Assembly (NCBI GenBank): GCA_020809705.1
Contig: CP085831.1
Span: 4,898,001 to 4,962,000, forward strand
Source of the DNA: Calonectria ilicicola
Lineage: Eukaryota; Ascomycota; Sordariomycetes; Hypocreales; Nectriaceae
Length of the DNA: 64,000 nucleotides
Reading direction: 5' to 3'
Of this stretch, positions 22,847 through 35,287 are shown piece by piece (position 1 is the first letter of the stretch; each line of letters opens with the position of its first letter). The notes beneath the pieces are model-generated. The model was not told the origin of the DNA. It worked only from the letters and a program-made list of their open reading frames with translations, and searched no databases. The translations under genes were made by a program, and so were the position numbers.

Positions 22847-23709
22847 ATGAACATTTTGGAGAATATATTTTAAAACTATGCAAAGATATCCGGTGGATAG
22901 CTATGAACCTGGTAAACAGTATTAGGCCAGTTAAATAGAATTAGATCAACGATATTAAGTTGTTAGGTAGTTTAATGGTCGAATTCATGCTAGATCTGGG
23001 TCTGCCTGAGAGTGATTTCGGGAGTTATCGGGAGACCACTGTACAAGCCGGGTACACGACCTCTCTACATAATGATGGACAGGTACCACTATCATGAACT
23101 GTCAAGGAATATAGAGAATCCGTGGTAAGTGCCCTTCAGGAGGCCGGAGTGGCAGTCCCAGTGTCAATCATGCAGCTACCGATTGAAGAGCATAGTGGCT
23201 CTCCTCTATCCTCTGCAAATACAGTTTCAAGTCGCAGATAGAACTGCAATAAATTACTTTAAGGACTGAGCGAGCCGAAAGTTCCATCAATGACAGCACT
23301 CGGCTCGAAGAGAGGAACAGCGAGCGACATGGGGATGCACTTTGAACTTGTCAAGCTTCTATATCTAAATTTGGAAATCTTTGAGTGCGTGGTTTTTGAC
23401 AATTCAGGCCATAACCAATTAATTGATGTAACAACTATATATATCGGAACATGTATTTCGGATAGCTGAAGTTGAACAGATAAAATGATGATTCTTGAGA
23501 CTATCACCGGTCGGGTTGATTTAGTGTATATTGATCTGAGCCTACTGACAGATAGGAACTAAGCTACTAGTCAAATTGGCCGGTTTCTTGATACAGGCAT
23601 GTAAATAAATCTTGTGCTTTTTCGCATAGGAGCTAGATCTACAATAGCATCTTGTATTACCCGTACCCTGACTAAGTAATGTCTGCTCCGTTGAACAATT
23701 GCAATCTTG
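22847..23709. other. Spacer between NLR pseudogene and ILV3
   Basis: About 860 bp, 3' flank of two convergent genes. The open frame at 23259-23507 (minus) has no support. No repeat or RNA gene seen. Confidence 0.4.
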
Positions 23710-25606
23710 TCATTCACCATCAGTCACGCAACCAGAACTGGCATCTGTGACGAGGGCAGCATATTTTCGCAGAGTTCCTGTGCTGTATCGAGGTTTTGGC
23801 GCTTTCCAGGCTTGTCGACGACGTGCCATCTCGTCCTCCGAAACCTCAAGGTCAATCACACGCTTCTCTGCATCAATGACAATACGATCTCCATTTTTAA
23901 CGAGGGCGATGGGGCCACCAACAAAGGCTTCAGGGACGATATGGCCAATAATGAAACCGTGGGATCCACCAGAGTATCGACCATCTGTGAGAAGAGCAAC
24001 ATCACCGCCCAGGCCGGCACCCATAATTGCGGACGAAGGTTTCAGCATCTCGGGCATACCTGGTCCGCCTTTTGGACCATCATAACGGATAATTACCACA
24101 GTCTTCTCGCCCTTTTTAATATCCCCAGCTTCCAAACCCGCAATCATTTCAGATTCTGAATCATAAACCTGTGCCTTGCCCTCAAACTGCAAGCCTTCTT
24201 TGCCCGTAATCTTTCCAACACAGCCACCGGGTGCCAGAGAGCCACGAAGAATTTGGATATGACCGGTCGGCTTGATTGGATCACTCAGAGGGCGCAAGAC
24301 TGTTTGATCTTCAGGGAGATCAGGAGCGTTTTCGAGATTCTCCTTCAAACTCTTACCCGTCACTGTTATACCTGAGCCGTCCAAAAGTCCCTGTTTTAGG
24401 AGGAATTTCAGTAGACTAGGAGTACCACCGATTTTGTGAATATCCGCCATGAACCACTTTCCAAACGGCTTGAGATTCCCGAGGAGAGGAACATTGTCGG
24501 ACACCCGTTGGAAATCGGAAAGCTCAAGCTTAATACCGACTGAATGTGCAACAGCGATTAAATGCAGAACGGCGTTGGTACTACCACCGAGTATCGTGGT
24601 GGCAACCATGGCATTCTCAAATGCTTGTCGGGTCATAATGTCTCGGGGGCGAATATCCTCTTTTAAAAGATTCTTCATCGCCTCTCCAACGTTTTCGCAT
24701 TCGTGGACTTTGGCAGGGTCCGCAGCTGGCGCACTACTACTTCCGGGAAGGGTCAAACCCATGGTCTGAAGAGCGACGGCCATAGTATTTGCGGTATACA
24801 TACCGCCGCAGGCGCCTTGACCGGGACAAGCGTTCCGGATGATATTGTAGCGCTGTTCCTCGGTGATATTCCCGGAAATGTATTGGCCGTATGACTGAAA
24901 CGCAGCCACGATGTCAATCGGTTCCCCAGATTGACCACAGCCGGGCTTGGTAGTTCCTCCATATATAATTATTCCAGGCCGGTTGACACGTCCAAGAACA
25001 ATAGCAACACCCGGCATGTTTTTATCACAGCCAGGCAAGCTAATATTGCCATCGTACCACTGAGCATTCATGACAGTTTCAATGCTATCGGCAATGATCT
25101 CTCTGCTTTGCAAAGAGTATCGCATGCCGCTGGTTCCCATGGGAATAGCATCACTGACCCCAATTGTGTTGAAGCGATATGGGATCAGGCCAGCTTTGGC
25201 AACGGATTCTTTGACAACTTTGGATAGATCCATGAGATGCATGTTGCAGGGGTTTCCTTCATACCAGATGGATGAGATACCAACCTGGGCTTTGTGCATA
25301 TCAGCGTCATCGAGACCGGTGGCGTAGAGCATAGCCTGTGAGGCACCTTGGGATTTTGGTTGAGTAATGTTTGAAGAGACTTTGTTGAGCTTCGTTTCGA
25401 TCGCGGACCGGTTGGACGAGGTAGAAAGAAGACATCTGGAAGAAAAGTTGGTCAGGAGTGCGGATGTAAGCCGGCAATGGTGCCCAAAAGATTGACCATG
25501 CGCCTTGTGAATAGGTTGGGGAGCAACGGAAACTGTACCTAGAGAATCTCTTGATGGAGGTGACTGCTAGGGACCTTGTCGGCGAAGAAATTGAGAGCGG
25601 AAACAT
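23710..25606 (-). CDS. ILV3: Dihydroxy-acid dehydratase, mitochondrial
   Basis: Exon 1 25539-25606 and exon 2 23710-25435, intron 25436-25538 (103 bp), give 597 residues, normal for fungal ILV3. The enzyme dehydrates 2,3-dihydroxy-3-methyl(iso)valerate to the 2-oxo acid in valine, leucine and isoleucine synthesis. Residues 1-40 are Ser/Arg/Thr-rich without acidic residues, a typical mitochondrial presequence. The Ilvd_Edd signatures are intact: Pro-Gly-Cys-Asp-Lys-Asn-Met-Pro-Gly and [11 protein letters not shown] (Fe-S cysteines), and [13 protein letters not shown] near the C-terminus. It sits between two NACHT-WD40 paralogs. It may be the housekeeping gene or an extra copy; some fungi keep a second dehydratase as resistance to an inhibitor they make, but nothing here shows that. 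Confidence 0.95.
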
Positions 25607-26144
25607 GATGAGCGTCAACCCAGAAGTGAAACAGTTAGGAGAGTATTCAAGAGCTCGCTCGTTAGATCCTGTCCAAATGCTTGGGAGTGTAAATTGTTGA
25701 AAACTCCTTGGTAGTTAGTTTCACGTCGCAACCTCTTCAAAGGGCACACTCAATTCGATGACTCATGTGGAGGAAGGAAAAGAGAATCGTTTAGAAAGAA
25801 ATAGGTGTGAGTTGGTATGTTGTTTAGCGTCTGACTCAAAATTCCCCTATGTTTGTCCCTGTGATCTTCCCTGTGATCTCGGACAGCGGCATAATAATGT
25901 AAACCCTATGATTGGTTCGGCTCATTTGTGTGGAGGAGATCTAGCGCGTGGGGCACCGGCCGGAAATAAGCCTGCTATTCCAACCCCCATCCAGTCAGGG
26001 CAGACCTTTTCATTCAGATCCATTAAATCAATTTGCCTGCTATTGTTATTGTAGTTTTGGTTTTATTTAGATTTATTAACTATCTTGTTTATCTTCATTG
26101 TAGACTAATATCTCGAGATTGCGAGGTACGTCAATGTTTGGATC
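25607..26144. other. ILV3 upstream region
   Basis: 538 bp between the ILV3 start and the end of the next minus-strand gene. It should contain the ILV3 promoter. No clear motif; the open frame at 25758-26054 is not supported. Confidence 0.4.
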
Positions 26145-29100
26145 CTAGTATGGGAATTCCATTACCAGTAGTCGATTCAATTGGTCCACGATAATGATAG
26201 TTGACTTCAGTAGTTCAATTTTGAAAGGCCGATGCTCTGGGGGTAACCAAAGAATATTCTCCCCATCCTTCATAATCCACTTGTTGTCGTGGCTGAGAGT
26301 ATAGCCACTCCAGACAGAGGCTATGCGACCGGACATGGGTACGGATTGGTCAAGATCTAGCGTTCCTATGTTTGTCAAGAGGCTGGTACCGGTTATAAGA
26401 TCAAAGCTGAGGCGACTAATCATGTTTGTGCCGGGCGAGTCGGTGAACCTTTCAGTCACCAAATCGTAAACCGAAACTTTGCTGAATTCTGCGATTGCAA
26501 GTTTTTGACCATTATTGGAGAGAGCCAAAGCTTTTATCTCAAGATCTGGCGCATGTTCAAATGTATGAATACAATCTCCTGTGTTCGCATTCCAGATTCG
26601 TATTCTGATTGGATCACTAGAGGCGAGAAACTGGTTATTTGTGGAAAATGACAAGGCGTTTGGCCCATACTCATAACCTAACATTATTATGTCAATCATC
26701 TTATTTTTCATCGACGAAAATTCGATCGTTGAATGGTCTGTGACGAGTGCAAGTCGGCTGCAGTCGGATGAAAAGGCCGCGGCATAGCAATCGGAAGAGG
26801 CCTGTAATGCTTGAATGTATTCACCAGTGGTGAGCTCTGATATCTTGATCATGGTGTTTGTCCGTGATACCAAATATCGGCCATCTCTTGAGATGTTGAT
26901 GTGGGTTAAGTTCTGGCCGAGATCCGTTAACGTTCGGATACATTGGCCGGTAGATATGTCCCATATCTTGATTTTGTCATCAATGGAGTTCAATGCAAGC
27001 AAATTAAAGTCTTGTGCAACGGCAAAGACACGAACTGAGGGTTTATAACCTTTGATAATCTGATCTAGGGCCTCTGCAGCCATATCCCAGTCCTTGATTG
27101 TGTTGTCGCGTGAACTTGATACAAGCAAGTTAGAATCCGGCGAGAACAGTATCGAAGTAGTGGATCTGTGCCCCTTGAATGTTCTCAGGCAGTCATCTGT
27201 ATGCATATCAAAGACTTTGATTTCAGAACCGAATGCAGAGGCGAGGTATTTTCCACTTGATGAAAATACAAACAAGTCTCCCACGTCCTGGCTGTCTGAA
27301 TTAATAGTTTTGACACATTTTTTCGACCTGATGTCCCATTTCCTGATTGACCCTTTCCCCGTAACTGATATGAGATATCTGCTATCAGATGAGAATTCAA
27401 TCCAATCCAAAACTTCATGATCTTCGCTGTTAGATGGGTATTCAATCGAATCCACCCATTCATTGTGTTTAGCGAACGTATGGGTGCACGTTCCTGACAC
27501 GAGATCCCACAACTTAATACCATCCATTGCACCAGATGCAATGAACTTACCGTTGGGGGAAATGTCAAAAGCCTCCACCGGCGAATTATGACCAACAAGA
27601 AGATGTTTATGCTGACCTCGAGTTATATCCCAGATTATGATGCGATTATTTAATTTATCATTGTTTGCCAACCACTGCCCATCCGTCGAAAGCCTGAGAC
27701 TGACATAATCATTTACCGGGCCGGAGACGGCCCTGTGTAGCCTTTGAACAAGCTCTCCAGTCGGGGGGTCACAGATATCTATAGTTTGATCTTTGACGAC
27801 TGCAGCCAGTTGCCTTCCATTAGCTAAAAACACGAATGAGCGTAGACCACTCTGTTTAAATGTATGAATGCATGTGCCGGTTGCCACATCCCAAATTTTG
27901 ACGACACCTCCGCTTGAAAACGATGCAATTCGATGTCCATCTGGCGAGAACTTCATTGCAAAAATGTAACTCGTGTGCCCCTCGAGTGTCTGGATACATG
28001 CATCCCATTCTATTTTAGTACTTTGTTTAAGTGAAACCCATATCGGGGCCTGGGCATTGTACCGTTGTTTAATCAAGCTTTGAGTAGGACTAAACACGAG
28101 TGCTGATGCGTAAATCTGCAATGGCGTAATCTCTATTGCACTCTTGTGATAGAGAATAAATTGCCGCGCGTCTTTAACTATTGCTGCTAATCGCTCAATT
28201 GGTGATGTTTCCTGTATTGCGTTATTTACAAGTTCGACGAAAGTAGCGATGGAGACCTACTGTGAGATATACTAGCTTTTGAATCGCTCTGACGCCATTT
28301 GGCAAGTTGCCCAATAGGCTCAAAGCCTCCAGCCAATGAAGGAAGTTTTGTTGGAAAAAGTCGGAAATGGCGTTATAGGGCCCAAAAAGCTCCTCATTTG
28401 ATCGAGTGAGGAGGGAGTACCAAGAATCTAGATGGTCAACCCAGTAGACGCGAGCGTAATCAATCGAAATTAATGGATCAGGATTAGGGATCGAGACGTC
28501 ATCCATGAGAAATCCGGGAGTCTGTAAGTTATAAATATCGCGGCGCAGTGTCTTCGATAAAACCTCTAGGGAGTTTGAAAACATGTTGAGGTGCTGCCAT
28601 GAAATGCTAGATAGAAAGACACGATCTGCTACCTTTATTAGAAAGTCCTTTGCAGACTGATGTACGAAGTAAACGACATCATCTTTGACGGTTAGAAAGG
28701 AACCACAACCGCAGATGAGCTCTGTCAGACTCTCTGGATCATTCTGAAAATCATCCAGAAACTTGGCAAAGACGACTAGTTCCTTAAGGCGAATGGGACG
28801 ATAAGAAACTGACATAACAGCCAGAATTTCTTTACAAAAGTCTGCATCATCTGATGCCTGAATTTGTTTCACCATTCTCTCGTATAGTGCATCCAGACCG
28901 GGTGGAAATGATTTCAGCTTATTTAGGGTCTGCCATTTTCTGACATTAGGGTCTGCCAACTGCTCACAAACCAAGGATACCCAGAGAAAGGTATCTTGGG
29001 AATTGGCAACTAAGTGTTGATGAACCGCATCTCGCGTTGCATCGGCATACTTTTTTCGCCGTACTAGTTCGCTCAGTTTGTATTGAATATAGGCATCGAC

Positions 29101-29904
29101 AGTATGAGAGATTGATGCTTCATTTAGCTCAAGACACAGAGAAATGTCGTGTTGATCTTTTTGTAAAGCCTCCTCAATACTTGACCAGTTACGACTAGAT
29201 ACTGGCCATTTTGCGTGATGCGAAGAGCTTGTTTGAGCGATAAAATCAAGTAGAAGCGGCATATTTGTGATACATTCATCAAGAGCATCAAGAATAAAAT
29301 ACCGATCAGGCTGGGTTGGCTGCTGCAAGATGTCTATGAGGATTTCAGTCAAGGCGAACCAGGCGTTTCCGTCCTCAAAAAGCTGTTTTCTAGCATTGTC
29401 ATATTTCGATTTGACATGAGCTATCAGTGACGGCTCTGTGGTAATGAGCATGTAAAGAATGCCTCGCAAAACAGCAGTAGCACTGTTCAACATAGGATCT
29501 AGGGCCTGACAAAAGAAGAATGAGAGATGAATGTTGGGATCTTTTTTGAGCTCATCAATGACCCCGCACAGGAGCATCGTTTTGCCTTTTCCTGGGTCGC
29601 CCTTAACCCAGAGAAGCCGGTCCGTATTGCCATTTCGCCATTGACAAAAGTCGCTGTGATCAAGAATCCATTTGTACGAGTCCTCGAGAAGACCACCTTT
29701 GGTTTGTTCAATGCGCTTTTTATCGTCGCGTGGGTCTGTCAGCCTCAGATCGGCGAGGCAACGATTTTGGGCTGCGTCATTGAAGTTGGCATTAAAGGTG
29801 GCATTGCCCGAGACGTTGATGCCAGCCAACACGTTGTGACCATGAGTTGGTCCATGAAACGAGCGCGGACTTGTGGAGCTATTGGATGAGAGTTTTCTAT
29901 TCAT
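26145..29904 (-). CDS. NACHT-WD40 NLR protein (STAND NTPase), intact
   Basis: Exon 1 28261-29904 and exon 2 26145-28211, separated by a 49-bp intron (28212-28260), encode 1,236 residues. The N-terminus has no globular effector domain but a Gly/Asn-rich stretch at residues 22-42 (His-Asn-Val-Leu-Ala-Gly, Val-Ser-Gly-Asn-Ala). NACHT follows: Walker A Gly-Asp-Pro-Gly-Lys-Gly-Lys-Thr at 102-109, Walker B Phe-Ile-Leu-Asp-Ala-Leu-Asp-Glu-Cys. A helical linker carries His-Gln-Ser-Ala-Lys-Asp, then roughly ten degenerate WD40 repeats run to the C-terminus. Fungal NLRs of this design act in non-self recognition and regulated cell death; the trigger here is unknown. It is the intact paralog of the pseudogene at 17857-22846 and lies in the opposite orientation on the other side of ILV3. 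Confidence 0.92.
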
Positions 29905-30888
29905 ATTTGCGACCGGTTTGGCAGTTGATGTTTGGGAAATCTATTGAGCAAAGCAGGGCTGAGAGGTCAAGGATCAGCTGACAGGGATATGGGCAACCAA
30001 TCAGATACATTGACAACAACAAGGCGCCAAAGTCACAAGGTGGCGCCCAGCAAGTGAAATAAGACATCGCTAGTCTTGATGTCATGAATATTTATAGAAA
30101 TAATGGCTATTTTGCTCAAGTATTACTTTTGTATTTTATGTTTTTCATGGAGAGTCATGCTTAAGCATGTATTAAACTGGGTTGAGGCGTAGACTCCTTG
30201 GATTCACATGCTGCTGGCACCGCACCAAGAAACGGTCGCGCCCTTCTGCTCAGCTTTGTCGGTTTCTAAATCTCGCCCGAGTTTCCATTGTCCAGTGATA
30301 TATTCTACGATCGTTTTCAATTCTAGGACTCTGAATTGAACAATAATGGCTGGACTTTATTGCACCTTTCTATATCCTACCAACGAGTTTGAAGTGGTCC
30401 ACCTTTACCTGGAATCCATTTTTCGGTTTTGTTATTAGTGTACTCTAAAGCTATCCTATATTTTATATCTAAACTGTCAGCAAGAAAGCTTTTGCAGATG
30501 GCGGGTGCTGTGCAAAAAACCCCGCTCGTTAAATTAGATTTTTAAACTCAACATGCGCATGCCACTCCCTACCCTACGGCTAATTTCATATTCTGCATCG
30601 AAGTCGTGATACTGACGGGCGCAAATGATTGCGGCCATCGTGTACTCATTCAATGGATGGCGGCAGCTCCAGTGCAATTCCCTCGTAGGATTCCGAATTG
30701 TGAGATTTTGCTGGTTTTGTTTGCCCGTCTTTTCATCACAACTGGCAACACTGGTAATCAGGTGTGCTCGTTATTGTTTGCTCCCTCCCTTGTTCTCGTG
30801 TTCCGCCAAAACCTTTCCTTATTTTTATTTTTTGAAGAGTCGTCTGCCTCACCACAGGGCATAACCCGCTCGCCCAAAGTCCGCCACC
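29905..30888. other. Divergent promoter region
   Basis: 984 bp between the leftward NLR and the rightward DUF3716 gene. A C/T-rich stretch at about 30770-30835 just before the DUF3716 start looks like a fungal leader/initiator region. No other feature seen. Confidence 0.45.
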
Positions 30889-31849
30889 ATGCCTCTCTCT
30901 AAAGAAACCCTGGAAGCCTTTGATGAAATGCCCATCGAGGCGATTGTTGAGCGGCTCCCTCACCCTGAAGACACGCTACGGCATGTCAACCTCGACGAAA
31001 TTATCGCAAACGCTGGCATTCAGCCGCTGGGACGTGGGGATGTTATGCTGGACGAGGACGACATGCAGAACCCGGTTCATCTGTTGGTAAGATTTTGACC
31101 TTTTCTTTTTATTTGTTCGATGCCAATACTGACTCTTGTAGATCGGTAGGCACCTTGCAATATGGATCTGCGGACTTTATGTCCTCGACCATCTGAACAT
31201 GCCGCTGTACGTCGAGTTGGCCTTTCGTGATGATACGAATGAGAAGATGGCAGCCAAGCGATTCATTGAACAGCTCTCGTTCCCAGACACTGATGTACAG
31301 GATAACTTGGACATCCTGTTGAGAAATAGTCTCCAGCCAGTCTACATCCCGGCCCAAATCGCTCATCCTCACGGCTACTTCATCAAAGAGCTCCTTTCCA
31401 GTCCCCAAAAGATGAAGTCGCTCATCGTGGCATTTTTTGGCGAAAAGAACCCCCTCATATGTCCTGGATGCTCTAAGATTTGGATGAACACGATCACCAA
31501 TCACAGAGAGCATGTTTTGTGGCCTTACCACCAATGCTGGTCCATTTCGGGTTTTATGGGTGGACGCTGTGCCAACTGCATTTGGCACGGCAATGAGCTG
31601 TGCCCTGGCCGTATTTTGCATGCATTTCGGATCAAAGCCTCCAGTCCAGTGACAAATGACTCTGCTTCCGCGACTGATGGTGCTACTGGTGAAGCTCAAA
31701 GTCGCTCTGTACTTTCTGTCAAGCTCAACCGAACCACTTGTCCGCGCGTGGTCTGTGATTACCCCTTCCGTCTTGGGTCCGACAGAAAGAGTGTAGGAGA
31801 TGATATCGCTGAAAATGAACCGTCTTCTACTAAACAGAAGGGGCTTTGA
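30889..31849 (+). CDS. DUF3716-type cysteine-rich protein
   Basis: Exon 1 30889-31086, intron 31087-31141 (55 bp), exon 2 31142-31849, 301 residues. The ATG has an ideal eukaryotic context (GCCACCATG). A Cys-Pro-Gly-Cys pair followed by a Gly-Gly-Arg-Cys-Ala-Asn-Cys motif and a further Cys form the signature of DUF3716, presumed to bind zinc. The N-terminal half is mostly helical and the C-terminal 60 residues are disordered and Ser/Thr-rich. Function of the family is unknown; in fungi it is expanded and often subtelomeric or accessory. No functional link to the neighbours is visible. Confidence 0.8.
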
Positions 31850-33235
31850 TTGGCGCCACCGGGTTCTAATCGACTGACTGGCATCGAGAGTTTACAGTGT
31901 GAAGGTATAATTAGAGTGGGCGAGATAATGGAGAGAAGGGATCTCGAATGGTCTTGGCTTATGATTTTACATGGAAAATGGGTAACCAACGAGAGCTGAT
32001 GAGATTTGCTTTGGTGGGGGGGTCGAGTAGCTAGAGTTGGTTTGAGAAATACAACTTTTATTCACAAGTTACCTGTAGCGGCGCATCAAGTCTAGGCTAA
32101 GGCGGCCAACTTGTACTGGGATCCGAGGAGTCTAGTAGGCGATATTCTGCTCTTGTTTTCCCTCCCAGCCAATCATAGGGTTTGGATAAGCCGGGAGACA
32201 CGGAGATTTATGGGGTCTTGATGGTTGGATGCAATGCAGATCCAAAGTTACCCGTGTCAGTCCCGAAGCCAAGAAATAAGCGAGTGCGAGACACGAGGTC
32301 AACTCAACAAAAAGGTAAAAAGCAAGATCCAATGGGATCCAGATTTCCCGGCTGTAGTATCCGCCCTCACCCCGCACTTGGATCTATGCGAGTTGACAAG
32401 TGAGTGGCAGATCCGACGAAGCAGCATAACTTAGTACCTATGCGCTAGGGTTTAGCTTGTTTTCATAGAATATAACCTCCAGTAGGAGATGGCGTTTAGT
32501 AATTACCCCACGTATGTGCCGAGAGGCCGAGGACCGAGCGGAGCCCTTGTCAAGATTGACATCATGTTTGAGTCGTCTTCATCGCCAACTTCCGCTTAGT
32601 CAGCCATCAGGCGCCAACAATCCTCATGATTTCAGTTCAAACAGCGGTGCTAATATCTTGAAATTGAGAATATCACCATCCCCACGAACCAGAGAGGTTC
32701 GGGGTATTATCGGAACATTCCCGTGTATCGGGGGTAGAGCGGCAAACCGTGGCACTGGTTGTGATCAATGCTGCAAAAGAGACTATCTATTACTGACAAA
32801 GGCGTGGCAGATTTGTCACCCATAGCTTGAATGCTTAAGGTTGTTGCACATGTGACTATTTAGTATGACATGGAGATGAAAAAATGTTAGTGTTGATCTG
32901 AGAATGACCAGCAAAGTTTAGATATTTGGAAAAGATCGCTGTCGAATAAAATATTATCCTTTCGATGCAATAAGCAACTCAACCTTGATTGGCCCCAGAT
33001 TTTCACAAACCGCTCTGCTACAAGAGGCAGGGTCATTTGGAACTGTCCGGGGCAAGAACGGATGTTCCGTGATTTATTGTGGTAATACATTAAGTAAAAG
33101 GGCTCTTAACACTCCGCCTCTGCTGACCGAAATGGTATAAAGACATCAATAGCTCTTAGAGGCACATAACCTCAGAGCAAACAAGTTTCAAGAAAATCTT
33201 ACAAACCAAACCAACAATTATACGCGACAGCAACA
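31850..33235. other. Spacer with carotenoid oxygenase promoter
   Basis: About 1.4 kb, no supportable gene. The open frames at 32132-32434 and 32514-32825 have no features. The right end contains a TATA box for the downstream gene. Confidence 0.45.
33136..33142 (+). promoter_or_regulatory. TATA box of the carotenoid oxygenase gene
   Basis: TATAAAG 100 bp before the ATG at 33236, followed by an A/C-rich leader with CAACAATGG around the start codon, typical of highly expressed fungal genes. Confidence 0.5.
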
Positions 33236-35287
33236 ATGGCGTCCGTTAGCGCAACGATTGAGAAGGGTTACAATAACTACTTCATTCCGGAAGAAGATCT
33301 AAAATACTTGCCACCATATTTTAGGGATGTTCCGGAAACCCCAAATGAAGTAAAATGCCCAACAAAAGGTTCTTGGCCGGCCTGGATAGACGGTACCTTC
33401 ATGAGGTTAGCATAGAGCCAGGGCTTGTAGTTTGTCGCAAGATCGGAGCCATGATGCTAACAGACTTCAATTTCAGAGTTGGTGCCGGCCGCTTTACTGT
33501 GCCGCTTTCTGAAGATGGTTCGAAGCCGAAAGCCGTCCTACAGCACTTCTTTGATGGCCTTGGTATCTTGCATAAATTCCGCATATCTCAGGCCGAAGTT
33601 CACTATACCAGCCGTCACACGGCTGAAGGAATTGTGAGCAAGGCTAAAAAGAATGGCTATGTCACCACTACCATGACGGGAATGAATGCAAATACGCCGC
33701 TTAAGCTTGCTCAAGATCCATGTTCCGCTCTTCTGGGAGCTCAGGTGAGTAGAGTCGCACTGCGATGGCGTCGTAGCTACATTATATTAGTTGTTCTATC
33801 GTCTGACAATTCGTTGGATAGCAATCGTTGTTTCTACCTCAAGGGTACATTGGTCCCGATGAAGCCAACTTGAATGTTGTTCCAAGAAGAGGAATGCACA
33901 TTCCACCTGATGAGAATCCTTTCTCGAAAGGAGAACCGGCCAAAAGCCCTGAAACAGAAGAGGCAAGCTGACAGCATCGAATCCGTGGTATTGTGTGAAC
34001 TTGTTCATCTGTTAAAGCTGACTTCATTTGCAGGTGTTAGTGCATACTGATTTCAACATGCTTCAAGTCTGTGATGCGAAGACACTGGAGCCTAAACGCC
34101 TGGTTACATACGCGCAAATCGATCCTCAGCTGGCTGGTTTCGGCATCTGCGCTCACCCGCCCAAGGACCGCAAGCGAGGTTGGACTTTTAACTACATTAT
34201 CGACCCGCAGACTGGCGTGATGTCCATTTTTGCTTTGGATATCAAGTCCAATCCAGCACAACTACTCTGGAAGACGCCTCTGCCATGCAAGCCCAGTTAC
34301 ACTCATTCCCTGGCTATGACTGAGCGCTTCGTTGTCTTCATCCGTATTGTATGTTTTTTTTTAAATCCCCTATGAGTCTAATCCATTAACTCACACGATG
34401 CAGCCCATGCATATGGATGTTAGCGATGTCTCCAAGCCAATGATGGAGATGTTGGAATATGAACCTGAATCCCCGACTAGTTTCTTTGTTTTGGATAAAC
34501 AGACAGGTAAACAGTAAGTTGAGTGGATATGGAGACAAAGCTTTCACGATATGCTCACAAATTCTACCACAGTGTTGGAACCTATGATGGCCACGGCTTC
34601 ATGTTCTTCCATTCTGTTAATGCCTACGATTATGTTGACCCCATCACCAAAAAGACAAATATTCACGTCGACTTATGCAGCTATGAAGGGACCTATGTCC
34701 CATATCGGGAATACAATTTCAGCAACATTGTTGACCCTGCACGACCATACCAAGATGGCACTTTGATTAGATATGAGCTCGCGGGTATAGACGATGCAAA
34801 GCCTGATGTTCCTGGTCGCGTCACTGTCGCTGCGGCCATCCCAGGTGTCCCATCCGAGCTTCCGCGAATTGCAAAAAGCGCATCTATGGTGCCCGGCTAT
34901 CGCTATGTGTACTTTACTGCAGGTAACGGTGGTACATCGCCTGGAACTGAGGTCCCTATTGGACGACTTGGAAATGGTCTCAAGGTTGTACAAGCCGCGT
35001 TCTTCGGTAGTCTTGCCAAGTCGGATTGGAAAACAGGCACCTTCAAGCGCTGGCAGCCTGCCGATGGAGAAAGCTGTCCTTGTGAACCTGTCTTTATTCA
35101 AAGACCTGGAGCTACGGAGGAAGATGATGGCGTGGTTCTCACCATTGTAATCAATCGGACGGGAACTCATAGTATTCTCGTGGCGCTGGATGGCCGCACT
35201 TTTGAGGAGGTAGCCAGAGCGGATATGCCTCAAGTCTATGCCCTTGGCCCTCATGGGTCTTTTATTGAAGGGTCTTTTGGGCTTTGA
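33236..35287 (+). CDS. Carotenoid cleavage oxygenase family protein
   Basis: Six exons, 33236-33405, 33477-33744, 33822-33962, 34034-34348, 34404-34513 and 34573-35287, give 572 residues, usual for the RPE65/carotenoid oxygenase family. The four iron-binding histidines fit His234 (Ala-His-Pro), His284 (Tyr-Thr-His-Ser-Leu-Ala), His348 (Phe-Phe-His-Ser-Val-Asn-Ala-Tyr-Asp) and His562 (Gly-Pro-His-Gly-Ser-Phe). Family members cleave carotenoids, apocarotenoids or stilbenes with O2; the substrate cannot be read from sequence. The third intron (33963-34033) only works with a GC donor: the frame hits a TGA at 33969 otherwise, and no GT site gives a continuous protein. A TATA box lies 100 bp upstream. 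No phytoene synthase or dehydrogenase is in the window. Confidence 0.9.
33963..34033 (+). other. Probable GC-AG intron in the carotenoid oxygenase gene
   Basis: The donor reads GAG|GCAAGC, close to the known GC-donor consensus AG|GCAAGT. The acceptor is TTTGCAG with a GCTGAC branch about 20 bp before it. Phase 0 on both sides; splicing joins Glu-Thr-Glu-Glu to Val-Leu-Val-His. Length 71 nt like the other introns. Confidence 0.65.

Noticed and set aside
23710..25606. Phosphogluconate dehydratase as alternative identity for ILV3
   Set aside because: The mitochondrial presequence and the typical fungal DHAD motifs and length fit ILV3.
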